From NCBI RefSeq assembly GCF_020379485.1, contig NW_026014677.1, positions 1 through 64,000 of the forward strand: DNA of 64,000 nucleotides. Direction: 5' to 3'. Both the position numbers and the translations under genes were made by a program. Positions 47,398 to 58,945 of the stretch are shown piece by piece; position 1 is the first letter of the stretch; the number at the start of each line of letters is the position of its first letter. The notes below the pieces were generated by a model. It worked only from the letters and a program-made list of their open reading frames with translations. It did not search any database and was not told the DNA's origin. Source of the stretch: Brassica napus (Eukaryota; Streptophyta; Magnoliopsida; Brassicales; Brassicaceae).

Positions 47398-48421
47398 GTT
47401 CTGAGGGTGACTTGGGTTAGATCTCTTGCGAGAGATTTTTTTTATGTTTTTATGTTTCGGCCTTGAATGGCCTTGTTTGTATTTCGGGACTGGCCGTGTG
47501 TGGCTTTGAATCCCTGCCGCTCCGCGGCTTTATAATATGATAATCGGATAACGCTTTTTATGAATTTGTGAATAGTGGGGAGGAAGGTGATGAGTTGTCG
47601 TCTCATATCCTTCTTCAATTGTGAAATGTTTTATTCGAGACCTGTTTCGAGAGTTCTTCCGCGAGATGTGAACTCTGCGGGGGTGCTGAAGGTATCGAAC
47701 GTAAACATAGAGGCGTGGTTTAAGAATCTCCTAGGTTTACTTTCGGTTTAAGGATTGTGCGGTGACTAACCGGCTATCGTTTTTCCTGTCGCGATTTCTT
47801 CCTGATTCGTATCGATGTAAAGTCCGCGAAAAGTTCTCGGCTTATACGACTTGTTTGATACGAATCGAGCATCTCTCCGGAGACCGGAAGTGCTAGACCA
47901 AAATTTCGGATTTCTTTTATAGCGCTATTATCCTTGTGTCGGATGTAAGAGAGTCATCTCCGTGAGATGTCTATGTCTGTTTAGGACGTTTGTGAGTTCG
48001 ATGTGATCAGCATCGGACTTGGTGGCGTGTGCCGTTGTTTTGATTATTTTGCGCAAAATAAATGTTAATGTGTGCATGTATGTGTCTTTTTGCGGAGATT
48101 TCGTTTGCTCGGAAGAAACCAACTTTGAGGCATCTTTTGCGACGTCTCGCGATGCTAAAGGTTGATTCTCCCAAGCGGCCGACTGATTTCCGAAGACCTC
48201 GTTGCGATTTCGCGGGTGAGGATGTTTTGACAAGTCGAAAACACCAAAAGTGTGGTAAGAAGTTTTTCGATTTTTTTTTGGGAGTATACGAGTATACGTA
48301 CCCACTCCCCCCCCCTTTTTTAATGAGGGGGGACAGCTGAATTTGCCTTTCGGCAAACTGCCTACGTACTCCTTGCGGAGATCAAGCCGTCTCGTAGTTC
48401 AGTGATTGCGAGTTGGTTTGT
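47398..48421. other. non-coding region between aORF and integrase of F
   Basis: No supported gene. It is the 3' untranslated part of F on the minus strand and would be the downstream region of the aORF on the plus strand. A minus-strand purine run (AAAAAAGGGGGGGGG) at about 48306-48322 could be a secondary polypurine tract. The open frame at 47928-48356 (minus) has no recognisable domain. Confidence 0.6.
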
Positions 48422-49790
48422 TTAGTGATAGTATTTTTTGAGATGCATCGCATTCCAGGTTCTAGGGATTTTTATGCCCTGCATGTTGGCTATTTCGTAA
48501 GAACCTGGTCGGACGACTTTTTCGATTTTATAGGGACCTTCCCAGTTTGCTCCGAGTTTTCCCGCGTTTCGTTCAGCGGTGTTTTGGAAGACTTTGCGAA
48601 GGACCAGATCTCCCTGATTGAACCTACGATTCCGTACGTTGGAATTATAGTATCTTGCAGCGGCGTGCTGGTAGTTTTGAATTCGGATGAGCGCTCGATC
48701 CCGGCGTTCGTTAATGAGGTCGAGGTCGTCCAAGAGCATAGCATTGTTGAGTTCCTCTCGTTCAGGTAAGAACCTTCTTCGAACACCGGGAAATTCTACT
48801 TCTGCGGGAATCATGCACTCCGTGCCGTATACCAGGGCGAAGGGAGTTTCTCCCGTTGCTCGCCTTGGGGTGGTACGGTGAGACCAGAGGACTCCCTCGA
48901 GTTCGTCGGCCCATCTACCTTTTTTGGCCTCCAAGCGTTTCTTCAGTCCGTCGAGAATGGTCTTGTTGATTGTTTCAGCCTGTCCGTTGCACTGCGGATA
49001 TCTGGGAGTTGACTTGTTGAGTCGTATCTTCCACTTTTCGCAGAATGCCTCGAATCGGGTGGAAATGAATTGAGACCCGTTATCGGTTACGATTTCGTAA
49101 GGAACTCCATGCCTACAGATGATGTTTCTCCATACGAAATTCTCGACTTGGACGTCTTTTATACTTGCGTACGAGTCCGCCTCTACCCATTTTGAGAAAA
49201 AATCGGTAAGGACTAGGAGGAAACGCTTTTGCTTTGAATTATGCAGAGGTCCGACAATATCCATGGCCCAGCGCATAAAGGGATAAGGCGATGTGATGGA
49301 GGAAAGAACTTCGGCCGGTTGTCGGATAGTTGGCGCATGCCTTTGGCATTTTTTGCATTTTCGTGCGAATTTTTCGCAATCTCCGATCATTGTTGGCCAA
49401 TAGTATCCGTGGCGTTTGATTTTCACGGCTAGTGATCTTCCGCCGGAATGGTTGCCGCATGAGCCGGAATGTATTTCCTCCATTACTTTCCTCGCCTTTT
49501 CTCCTTCCAGGCACGTCAGGAGTGGTCCGGAGAATCTCCATTTGTAGATTTCGCCGTCCACTGTTACGTAGCGTGCGGCCTGTGTTTGGATCTTGCGAGC
49601 TGCCCATTTTTCGGCGGGCAGTTGCCCGTCGATAATGTAGTCTCGAATCGTCTGAAGCCATGGGGTATCAAAGCCGTAATCAGATTGCTCCGATGGTGGT
49701 GGTATCGTAATTTCTTCTTCCTCGTCGTCTTGACCCTCTATGAGATTGACAACGACTGGTGGTCCGATACTCGGATGTTCGATGAATTCG
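48422..49790 (-). pseudogene. int: integrase of Tat element F
   Basis: Carries the HHCC finger (HSGSCGNHSGG to CKKCQRH), then catalytic D, D, E in MDIVGP, VTDNGSQF and GQAETINKTI, and a GPY/F module (WEGPYKIEKV). It ends in KKYYH with TAA at 48422-48424. No chromodomain follows, which separates F from the chromoviruses in the window. The frame is open upstream of the formal GTG at 49561 to about 49787. There it connects to the RT-RNase H frame only across an apparent one-base deletion, so it would not be made as part of Pol in this copy. Confidence 0.88.
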
Positions 49791-51966
49791 ACCGGATTAC
49801 CCTTTTGAGTCCTGGATCGGAACTTGATGCTAAGGCCGCGAGGGCGTCCGCCTGGACATTCTCGGAACGGGGGATCCGGGTAAGGGCGAAACAGTCGAAG
49901 TCTTGAGCTAGACCTTGGACCAGTTTGAGGTACGCGTCCATCCGTTCGTCTCTGGCTTCATACTCTCCGCTGAATTGACTGGCCACTAACTGGGAGTCGC
50001 AGTAGGCGTGGAGATTACGTATTTTTAAGCCGTGAGCCAAACGTAGACCTGCGATTAATGCTTCGTATTCGGCCTCGTTGTTTGAGGCATGGAATTCCAG
50101 CCTGAACGATTGTTCCAAGATCTCGCTCGTTGGAGATGTGAGACGGATCCCGATACCTGATCCTTGCTTGGATGAGGATCCGTCGACGTGGAGGAGCCAG
50201 GTGGAATTTGGTTCCTCATTGGTTATTGCTCCCGTTGGAAGTTCGACCAAGAAGTCTGCGAGCACTTGTGATTTTGCGCTCGTCCTTGGTCGGTATTCGA
50301 TGTCATACTCGCTCAACTCGACCGCCCACTTAGCCAATCGACCTGATTGACTTGGGCTATGCAAAATTGTCCGTAAGGGAAAAGTCGTGAGGATGACAAT
50401 CGTGTGGGATTGGAAATATGGTCTTAGTTTTCGGGCTGATGTTACGACCGCGCATGCCAATTTTTCCATCAATGGATACCTAGATTCGGCATCCAGCAAG
50501 GTTTTGCTTATGTAGAAAATAGGTTTCTGCTCTCCGCGTTCTTCCCTGATCAGGACTCCGCTTACGGCCGTTGCCGACACCGCGATGTACAAGAATAAAG
50601 GCTCCCCTTCCACGGGTTTTGCGAGGACTGGAGGAGTAGCTAAATAACGCTTCAGCTGTTGGAAGGCATTTTCGCACTCTTCCGACCATTCGAATTTTTT
50701 ATTTCCTCGCAGGACGTCGTAGAAGGGCAGGCACTTATCTGTTGATCGTGAAATAAATCGGTTAAGTGCTGCGATTCTGCCGGTCAGTCTTTGGACCTCC
50801 CGCTTGTTCTTTGGTGAAGCCATCTCGATTAGTGCGTTGATCTGTTTTGGATTTGCTTCGATGCCGCGGTTGGTGACCAAGTAGCCGAGGAATTCTCTTG
50901 ATGCCACGGCGAATCTACATTTCGTCGGGTTGAGCTTCATGTTATGGGAGTTTAGTTGTGCAAAGCATTCTTCGAGATGTGACACGTGATCTCTTGCTTT
51001 GAGGGATTTGACGAGCATGTCGTCGATATAAACTTCCATCGTTTTTCCGAGTTGTTTGGAGAACATTCGGTTCACGAGTCGTTGGTAAGTTGCTCCAGCG
51101 TTTTTGAGGCCGAAGGGCATTACCTTATAGCAATAAGTTCCGCGATCGGTAATGAACACAGTCTTCTCACGATCGTCGGGATTCATCCTAATTTGATTAT
51201 AACCTGAGAAGGCATCCATGAAGGATAAGAGTTCGTTACCCGCTGTTGCTTCTACCAATCGATCGATATGTGGTAGAGGGAAGCTATCCTTTGGACATGC
51301 CTTGTTTAGGTCGGTAAAATCTACGCAAACTCGCCACTTCCCATTTTTCTTTTTGACTACTACGGGGTTGGCGAGCCAGTCCGGGTATCTTACTTCCGTT
51401 ATCGACCCAACTTTAAGCAGTTTTTCGACCTCATCGTTTACTGCGGCAGCACGTTCGGGTCCCAGCTTCCGTCTTTTCTGTTTGACGGGTTTAAATGTTG
51501 GGTCGATATTCAGCTCGTGACATGTTATGTTAATGTCGATTCCTGGCATATCTTCCGCAGCCCATGCGAAAGTGTTAAGGTTCTTTTTAAGACAGGTTAT
51601 GAGTTCTGTCCTTAAAGGCTCGTGGAGATTGGCTCCAATCTCGATGCAGCGTTCTGGGAAGGCTTCGTCGAGACAGATCGTTACCACGGGTTCACATGTT
51701 GGCTCGCGTTTTTCATCTAGAGCCGCGATGATACGAGATTGCCAGAAGAATTCCGCTGAATCCTGACTTCGCGTATCTTTGCTGGAGGTCTTTTTCTCCG
51801 CTTTCTTAGGAGTAATTTCGAGGATCGGTCTCTTTCGTTTTAGTTCTGCGGCAAAACAAACCTGCGAAACTCTTGGATTTCCCCAGATTACCTCGACTCC
51901 GTTAGGGTCGGGAACTTGAGACAAAGATGGCAGGTTGATGGGATTACGCGCATGGTGTTTAGCCAT
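49738..51966 (-). pseudogene. pol: reverse transcriptase and dual RNase H of Tat element F
   Basis: About 742 residues. RT motifs: WLANPVVVKKKNGKWRVCVD, SFMDAFSGYNQI, VMPFGLKNAGATYQ and the active site YIDD near residue 310. The following RNase H-like segment (FLYIAVSATAVSGVL) has lost the usual catalytic start. A second, archaeal-type RNase H begins LLHVDGSSSKQGSG near 585, with ASNNEAEYEAL, YCDSQLVASQ and VQADALAAL. This dual arrangement is diagnostic for Tat. The frame leaves the homologous sequence near 49787 by an apparent one-base deletion before integrase, and its N-terminus is separated from protease by another near 51905-51912. Confidence 0.88.
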
Positions 51967-52325
51967 GGCGTCCCCATGATAACGTTATAAGATGCGGGGC
52001 GGTCAACGACTAGAAACTCTGTGATGTTCGTCACGGTTCCGGCTTTGACAGCGAGTCTAATCGATCCATAGGCCATGGTCGTTTCCCCCGAAAGCCCTAG
52101 CAGTGGGCTTGGGTATTTCGCGATCTCGGATTGACTGATCCCCATTTTTTCAAGAGTGTCTTTGAAGATGATATCGGCCGAGCTTCTGCTATCGATTAGT
52201 ACTCTAGCGACGTCGATATCTCGAATCGTCAACTCGATAACAAGGAGATCGTTTCGAGGTTTGGCTCGATCGATCGTTTCTCCCCCCTTGAATGAGATGA
52301 CGTTCGCGCACGTCGAATCTCGCAT
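51888..52325 (-). pseudogene. protease of Tat element F, active-site glycine lost
   Basis: Aspartic protease fold: ARVLIDSRSSADIIF near residues 38-52, SPLLGLSGE, and NVIMGTPWLN. The catalytic triplet is expected to read D-(S/T)-G but here reads D-S-R (codon AGA), which should abolish activity. The frame ends at 51888 just after the conserved CLKFPT, while RT continues in another frame. Upstream, only about 57 bp remain before the PBS, so Gag has been deleted. Confidence 0.86.
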
Positions 52326-52381
52326 GTCGTTCCTGATCGTTGAGTGGCTTTTGCGGGTTAGATTGATCCGTAAGTCCCCCT

Positions 52382-52394
52382 CCTTCTAGCGCCA
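52382..52394 (-). other. primer-binding site of element F
   Basis: Minus-strand TGGCGCTAGAAGG, three bases from the LTR. It is a different primer class from the initiator-Met sites of B, C and D. I do not name the tRNA. Confidence 0.7.
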
Positions 52395-52397
52395 AAC

Positions 52398-53240
52398 TGT
52401 GGGAACCAAAATTCGCACTGTCGATTTCCGTTTAAATAAGGAAACTAGGAAAACCCTAATTTCCCAGAGGACCCGGATATCTGTTAATTATCACACGTCA
52501 AGCAATCAGAACACGAGAATAACAACGATAAAAGTAAGAAATCGAAAAGAGAGAGCAAAGTAGATCTTTATTCCGAATCTGCGTATGAGCGTTACAACAA
52601 GGTATAAGCCTGGGCTCGAGAGCTGTCGGCGAGATTCCTAGTTCTAGCAACCCTAAGACGGCTAAACCTAATTGAGTCGCAGCTCGAAATAACAAAAACG
52701 GAAAATTGCCTAAATTGCTCTAAGTGCTAAGTTTGCTCTGAAAAAGTTCTCTCTCCTTGCTCCTCGCCTAGGACTCCTTATATACTAGCTCCAAGGTCGG
52801 TTTACGCTTTTACTCTTCTGCCCTTAAGCCGTCATAGCACAAAAATGGAGATATTCCATTTTTCCCGATCTTCACAATTATCTTCAAAACTTCCGTATTT
52901 ATCCGCGGAAACTTGACATTTATCCTTCCTCGTGGGCCAAGCGTGAACCATGCTGTGGTTCACGGGCTTTTGGTTAGGATAAATCGTAGGATGGGCCTCG
53001 AGTCGTGTTTTAGGTCCCTTTGGGCCGTCTTCCGACTCGACACGTTTACTACGAGTTTTCCGCGGTTTCTAATCCGCGAAGTTTTATCGATGAATTAGAA
53101 TAGCGGGAAACATGGACTGAGCTTGCTACGGTCTTCGGGAGATAGCATTCGAAGGTTTGACGAGAATGCAAGGACTGGTGTCGTATCGATGTTCGGAAAG
53201 GTTCAATCGCTACACAGCGACCGAACTTTGGCTCGAGCCC
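52398..53240 (-). mobile_element. truncated 5' LTR of element F (right copy)
   Basis: About 843 bp matching 44473-45315 with roughly ten substitutions. It breaks off at GGCTCGAGCCC, the very start of the palindromic array, and continues as C3 integrase sequence. The TATA box is at 52777-52784. Confidence 0.9.
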
Positions 53241-54231
53241 CAAGTATCTCGGGTCTAACTTCCGTCTCCCGGAAATTCGGACTCGTCCTTTGAAGGTAAT
53301 CATTTTGAGATACACCAAGTCACCTACTTGAAACTCGAGATCTTTCCTTCTTCGATCTGCATAGTTCTTTTGGCGATCTTGTGCCTGTCTCATCTTGTCC
53401 CTCAAGAACTTGATCTTTTCGGTTGTCTCTTCGACAATCTCCGGACCAATCATGCTGCATTCCCCAACTTGGGTCCAGCATAAGGGTGTCCTGCATGGAC
53501 GCCCATACAGAGCTTCGTATGGCGACATGCCAATACTACTATGGAAACTATTGTTGTAAGCAAATTCTACCAGAGGTAGATGTTTCTCCCAGGAATCACC
53601 CCAGTCTAGAACACATGCTCGCAACATATCTTCCAATGTCTGGATCGTACGTTCAGACTGTCCATCCGTCTGTGGGTGATAGGCTGTACTCATGTTCACC
53701 CTTGTTCCTAAGGCCTTTTGGAAAGCCTTCCAGAAGTAAGATGTGAACCTTGAATCCCTATCCGAGACTATGCTTGCCGGCACACCATGTAGTCGGACGA
53801 TCTCATCAATGTACTTACGTACAATCTGATCTACCCCATCCGACTTCTTGATAGCCAGGAAGTGTGCTGATTTGGTTAGTCGATCTACCACAACCCAAAC
53901 CGCATCCTTCTTATTCCTCGTGGTAGGGAACCCGGTCACAAAGTCCATTGTGATGTGATCCCATTTCCATTCCGGAATAGGCAAGCTTTGTAATAACCCA
54001 CTAGGCACCTGATGTTCTGCTTTGATGAGTTGGCAAGTGGAACACTTGGCCACCCATTCCGCTACATCTGCCTTCATACGGATCCAATGATAGAATTTCT
54101 TAAGGTTCTGGTACATCTTAGTCGCACCAGGATGAACCGAGAATCTGGACTTATGAGCCTCCCTCATAATCTCTTCCTTTAGACTCCTATCATTAGGAAC
54201 ACTGATCCGACCGTTTACTAGGATGGTACCA
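53237..54231 (-). pseudogene. pol: integrase part of Tekay copy C3 (left piece)
   Basis: Nearly identical to the C2 region 14297-15291: HHCC finger, [16 protein letters not shown] and [12 protein letters not shown] are all present. On the left it is cut at the residues RYLG by the junction with F, so the integrase tail and chromodomain are lost and the frame runs into LTR sequence. On the right it is interrupted at 54231 by element E; the first five bases of the E target duplication (TACCA) are 54227-54231. Confidence 0.9.
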
Positions 54232-55933
54232 TGTAAGACCCGATCCTGGATTCCTCAATCCAACCAGACCGCGGCCTCACCAAACAATGCAACCAATTCC
54301 ATCTTTCATATTCAAGTTCAAGTGTTAAATAATTCTATGTCTTTTTCAGAGTTTCGAGGTTCCAACATTCACACTTAAACAATCAAGCATCAACTAATGA
54401 AAATAGATACTTCATAGATATTAACCAAGGTTCATACATCATTCATCATCCTAAATAATAGAATACATACTAGAATCGCATAAGTTCACAAGTTGCACAA
54501 TAGGCTAAAATAATCACACAATTTTCAGAATCAACCCAATCACCACACATCTTCCCATGGCCGCGGTCCTCATGGTGCTTTTCCCTTACCACGGTCCATT
54601 TCTGGTCCTGGATCCAACACAAACAACCACACAATCACAAGGTTAGATTACAAAACAAGAATCAAATCACATTGCATGGTCGGATCCAATCTAGTCAAGA
54701 ACAATCATCAAAAATGTCAAATCTGACCCCTTTAAAAAGAGATCCAAATACCAAATAAAATTCATGATAATTCATGATAATTCAGAAGAAAAATATTCCC
54801 ATAAACAGATTCAGAAGAATCGGCTCAGATCATAGTGATCTCGGCCATGAACAGCCCACACAAGAACAAGGGACTTTCATGGAAATTGGATCAGGCCAAG
54901 GCCTTAGGATCAATGAATCCTTTCCTGTAACAACATAAACCATTCCAAAGCACAACATATAAGAAGAAACAGAGTAGAAGAAGTCAGAGTAAGGAGTAGC
55001 CAATCGATCCAAACCGGCCAGGCTCACACGGCCATCATCCGCGGCCTTGTCCGGTTACTCTTGGCCACACCTCTCCCCTTAGGAGTTCGGTCTCCAGGGG
55101 CGACTTCCTTCTCTTTCTCCTTTGCCTTCTCCTTGTCTTTCTGTCTCAAATCCATCCTCTTGATCACACGCCCAAACACACCAGGAACACTCAAGAACAA
55201 TCTCTTGGATCAAATCGGCCGATCCAAAGTTTCTGTCTCTCTTTCTCTCTTGAATTTTCTCTGTGTTTCTCTCTGTGTGGAATGAGTAAAAACCGACCAG
55301 AATGATCAGAAATGAGAGAGAGAAGACGATTTAAACTGTCCCCAACCGCCTGGGCGAACAGTTACCAAAATCCCTTCCTTTCTTCCCAAAACCGTCCCAT
55401 AACCGTCCCATAACCGCCCTTGGCGGTTTCTCCCCTTTTCTTCCTTTGGCAAATCGATCACTGAGCCTCAGCTCACACTCTGGGAGCTTGCCCGCTCCCT
55501 ATCCCAAGCCTAAGACCCATTTGGTCGAACCGTCCTGCACCCGGACCATCGGCTCGCCCAGTAACCGTCCCGGACTCGCCCACACTGATCCGAACCAGAA
55601 CGCACCGTTCACTGGATGGAGCTGACCCCCAGCTGTTCCCAGCTGATTGAGCTAGCCCACCAGCTCCTGTGAGCTGAACAGATCATGGTGAACTGATTAC
55701 CAGCTGAACCGAGCTGATTGAACTCAAACCAACACTCGTCCAGCTGCCTAAACACTCACCCAGCCCCTTTACCCTTATTTCCATCGTATCCTGGTTAAGT
55801 CTCAGCTGACTGATGCCCTTAACCTTCATTCAGGGCCATGATACGCTTGTCTCAAGGTCTAATGACCTGACTGGTGCGTCTCCCCGCACCATGGCCCGTC
55901 CGGCCGATCCTATCTAGGATCGGGGACATGACA
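54232..55933 (-). mobile_element. LTR 1 of element E
   Basis: 1702 bp, plus-strand ends TGTAAGACCCGATCC and GGGGACATGACA. Termini are related to the C2 LTRs but the body differs. A TATA-like minus-strand TTTAAAT lies at 55329-55335. An AGCTGA/CAGCTG cluster lies at 55615-55755. Confidence 0.92.
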
Positions 55934-56588
55934 AGTCTCCCCCACTAACTTGGGATTCGTCCTCGAATCCATGTTAAGTGTTTCATCAGGAAGAAATTGT
56001 CGGTACCACTCCGGATACATTCTTTTCATCTTTGCTTCTGTTTCCCAAGTGATGAGGTCTTTACCATTGTAATCCCACACCACTTTGATCATGGGAACTG
56101 TCTTCTTTCTCATAGCTTTCTCTGACCGATCCACAATCCGAACCGGCAAGGTTTCCAAAGTCAAGTCCTTACCAAGGTCAGCAGGAACCTCAGGCAAGAC
56201 AATGTCTTGTTCAGACAAGCATTTCCGGAGTTGGGATACATGGAACACATTGTGGTATGCATCCATTGCCGATGGCAAGTCAAACTTGTATGCCACTGCA
56301 CCCACTCTCTCTATGATCCTGAATGGACCCAAGTACCTAGGGTCCAGTTTCTTTCGCCCAGAAATCCTGGTCCTACCCTTAAAGGTAATCATCTTGAGAT
56401 ACACCAGGCCATTGACCTCAAACTCAAGATGCTTCCTACGCTTGTCCGCATAGCTCTTTTGGCGGTCCTGCGCCTCTTTCATCTTCTCTTTGACCATCCT
56501 GATCTTCTCAGTGGTCTGTTCTACGATCTCAGGTCCCAACATGCTACGCTCCCCCACTTGGGAACCAGAGTGAATATGAGCACATCTT
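55910..56588 (-). pseudogene. pol 3' remnant 1 of element E: integrase tail and chromodomain
   Basis: An open frame of 215 residues (from 56557) corresponds to the end of C2 Pol: the linker from GERSMLGPEIVEQ, the GPF module (YLGPFRIIERVG), [11 protein letters not shown], and the chromodomain (ETLPVRIVDR to TWETEAKMKRMYPEWY). It ends seven codons inside the LTR, as in C2. The formal start ATG is internal to Pol, so it is not a gene. It joins LTR 2 directly at 56588/56589 without a primer site. PPT: minus-strand run GGGGGAGACT at 55934-55943. Confidence 0.88.
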
Positions 56589-58290
56589 TGTAAGACCCGA
56601 TCCTGGATTCCTCAATCCAACCAGACCGCGGCCTCACCAAACAATGCAACCAATTCCATCTTTCATATTCAAGTTCAAGTGTTAAATAATTCTAAGTCTT
56701 TTTCAGAGTTTTGAGGTTCCAACATTCACACTTAAACAATCAAGCATCAACTAATGAAAATAGATACTTCATAGATATTAACCAAGGTTCATACATCATT
56801 CATCATCCTAAATAATAGAATACATACTAGAATCGCATAAGTTCACAAGTTGCACAATAGGCTACAATAATCACACAATTTTCAGAATCAACCCAATCAC
56901 CACACATCTTCCCATGGCCGCGGTCCTCATGGTGCTTTTCCCTTACCACGGTCCATTTCTGGTCCTGGATCCAACACAAACAACCACACAATCACAAGGT
57001 TAGATTACAAAACAAGAATCAAATCACATTGCATGGTCGGATCCAATCTAGTCAAGAACAATCATCAAAAATGTCAAATCTGACCCCTTTAAAAAGAGAT
57101 CCAAATACCAAATAAAATTCATGATAATTCATGATAATTCAGAAGAAAAATATTCCAATAAACAGATTCAGAAGAATCGGCTCAGATCATAGTGATCTCG
57201 GCCATGAACAGCCCACACAAGAACAAGGGACTTTCATGGAAATTGGATCAGGCCAAGGCCTTAGGATCAATGAATCCTTTCCTGTAACAACATAAACCAT
57301 TCCAAAGCACAACATATAAGAAGAAACAGAGTAGAAGAAGTCAGAGTAAGGAGTAGCCAATCGATCTAAACCGGCCAGGCTCACACGGCCATCATCCGCG
57401 GCCTTGTCCGGTTACTCTTGGCCACACCTCTCACCTTAGGAGTTCGGTCTCCAGGGGCGACTTCCTTCTCTTTCTCCTTTGCCTTCTCCTTGTCTTTCTG
57501 TCTCAAATCCATCCTCTTGATCACACGCCCAAACACACCAGGAACACTCAAGAACAATCTCTTGGATCAAATCGGCCGATCCAAAGTTTCTGTCTCTCTT
57601 TCTCTCTTGAATTTTCTCTGTGTTTCTCTCTGTGTGGAATGAGTAAAAACCGACCAGAATGATCAGAAATGAGAGAGAGAAGACTATTTAAACTGTCCCC
57701 AACCGCCTGGGCGAACAGTTACCAAAATCCCTTCCTTTCTTCCCAAAACCGTCCCATAACCGTCCCATAACCGCCCTTGGCGGTTTCTCCCCTTTTCTTC
57801 CTTTGGCAAATCGATCACTGAGCCTCAGCTCACACTCTGGGAGCTTGCCCGCTCCCTATCCCAAGCCTAAGACCCATTTGGTCGAACCGTCCTGCACCCG
57901 GACCATCGGCTCGCCCAGTAACCGTCCCGGACTCGCCCACACTGATCCGAACCAGAACCCACCGTTCACTGGATGGAGCTGACCCCCAGCTGTTCCCAGC
58001 TGATTGAGCTAGCCCACCAGCTCCTGTGAGCTGAACAGATCAGGGTGAACTGATTACCAGCTGAACCGAGCTGATTGAACTCAAACCAACACTCGTCCAG
58101 CTGCCTAAACACTCACCCAGCCCCTTTACCCTTATTTCCATCGTATCCTGGTTAAGTCTCAGCTGACTGATGCCCTTAACCTTCATTCAGGGCCATGATA
58201 CGCTTGTCTCAAGGTCTAATGACCTGACTGGTGCGTCTCCCCGCACCATGGCCCATCCGGCCGATCCTATCTAGGATCGGGGACATGACA
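56589..58290 (-). mobile_element. LTR 2 of element E
   Basis: 1702 bp. It shares with LTR 3, but not LTR 1, several variants in its left half (for example CTAAGTC near 56692, GCTACAAT near 56862, CTCTCACC near 57428). It also has private changes (for example near 57365, 57685, 57958 and 58255). Confidence 0.92.
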
Positions 58291-58945
58291 AGTCTCCCCC
58301 ACTAACTTGGGATTCGTCCTCGAATCCATGTTAAGTGTTTCATCAGGAAGAAATTGTCGGTACCACTCCGGATACATTCTTTTCATCTTTGCTTCTGTTT
58401 CCCAAGTGATGAGGTCTTTACCATTGTAATCCCACACCACTTTGATCATGGGAACTGTCTTCTTTCTCATAGCTTTCTCTGACCGATCCACAATCCGAAC
58501 CGGCAAGGTTTCCAAAGTCAGGTCCTTACCAAGGTCAGCAGGAACCTCAGGCAAGACAATGTCTTGTTCAGACAAGCATTTCCGGAGTTGGGATACATGG
58601 AACACATTGTGGTATGCATCCATTGCCGATGGCAAGTCCAACTTGTATGCCAATGCACCCACTCTCTCTATGATCCTGAATGTACCCAAGTACCTAGGGT
58701 CCAGTTTCTTTCGCCCAGAAATCCTGGTCCTACCCTTAAAGGTAATCATCTTGAGATACACCAGGTCATTGACCTCAAACTCAAGATGCTTCCTACGCTT
58801 GTCCGCATAGCTCTTTTGGCGGTCCTGCGCCTCTTTCATCTTCTCTTTGACCATCCTGATCTTCTCAGTGGTCTGTTCTACGATCTCAGGTCCCAACATG
58901 CTACGCTCCCCCACTTGGGAACCAGAGTGAATATGAGCACATCTT
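58267..58945 (-). pseudogene. pol 3' remnant 2 of element E
   Basis: Second 215-residue frame (from 58914), the same 655-bp internal as remnant 1 with a handful of substitutions (V-N-D-L for V-N-G-L, GTF for GPF, LAYKLD for VAYKFD). The breakpoint with the next LTR (58945/58946) is identical to that at 56588/56589, so both came from one deletion event. Confidence 0.88.

Larger units (their letters stand above)
44473..53240 (-). mobile_element. Tat-clade Ty3/gypsy element (F), defective, with antisense ORF
   Basis: Minus-strand order: truncated 5' LTR (52398-53240), PBS, protease, RT with two RNase H regions, integrase without chromodomain, long 3' region with an antisense gene, PPT, complete 3' LTR (44473-45926). 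The second RNase H (LLHVDGSSSKQGSG) and an antisense ORF between pol and the 3' LTR are traits described for the Tat lineage (Retand/Ogre-like). Gag is absent: only about 57 bp separate the PBS from protease sequence. No target-site duplication can be tested because the right end is lost at a junction with C3. About ten differences over ~840 bp of LTR make F the oldest dated insertion here. Confidence 0.87.

Noticed and set aside
47928..48356. 142-residue minus-strand open frame between the aORF and integrase of F
   Set aside because: No recognisable domain and low-complexity stretches from C and A runs. It sits in the 3' untranslated part of the element.
56085..56593. Plus-strand open frames of 122 and 128 residues in element E, repeated at 58442-58950
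   Set aside because: They are antisense shadows of the integrase tail and chromodomain frame. Unlike the aORF of F they have no intron, promoter or position known for antisense genes.
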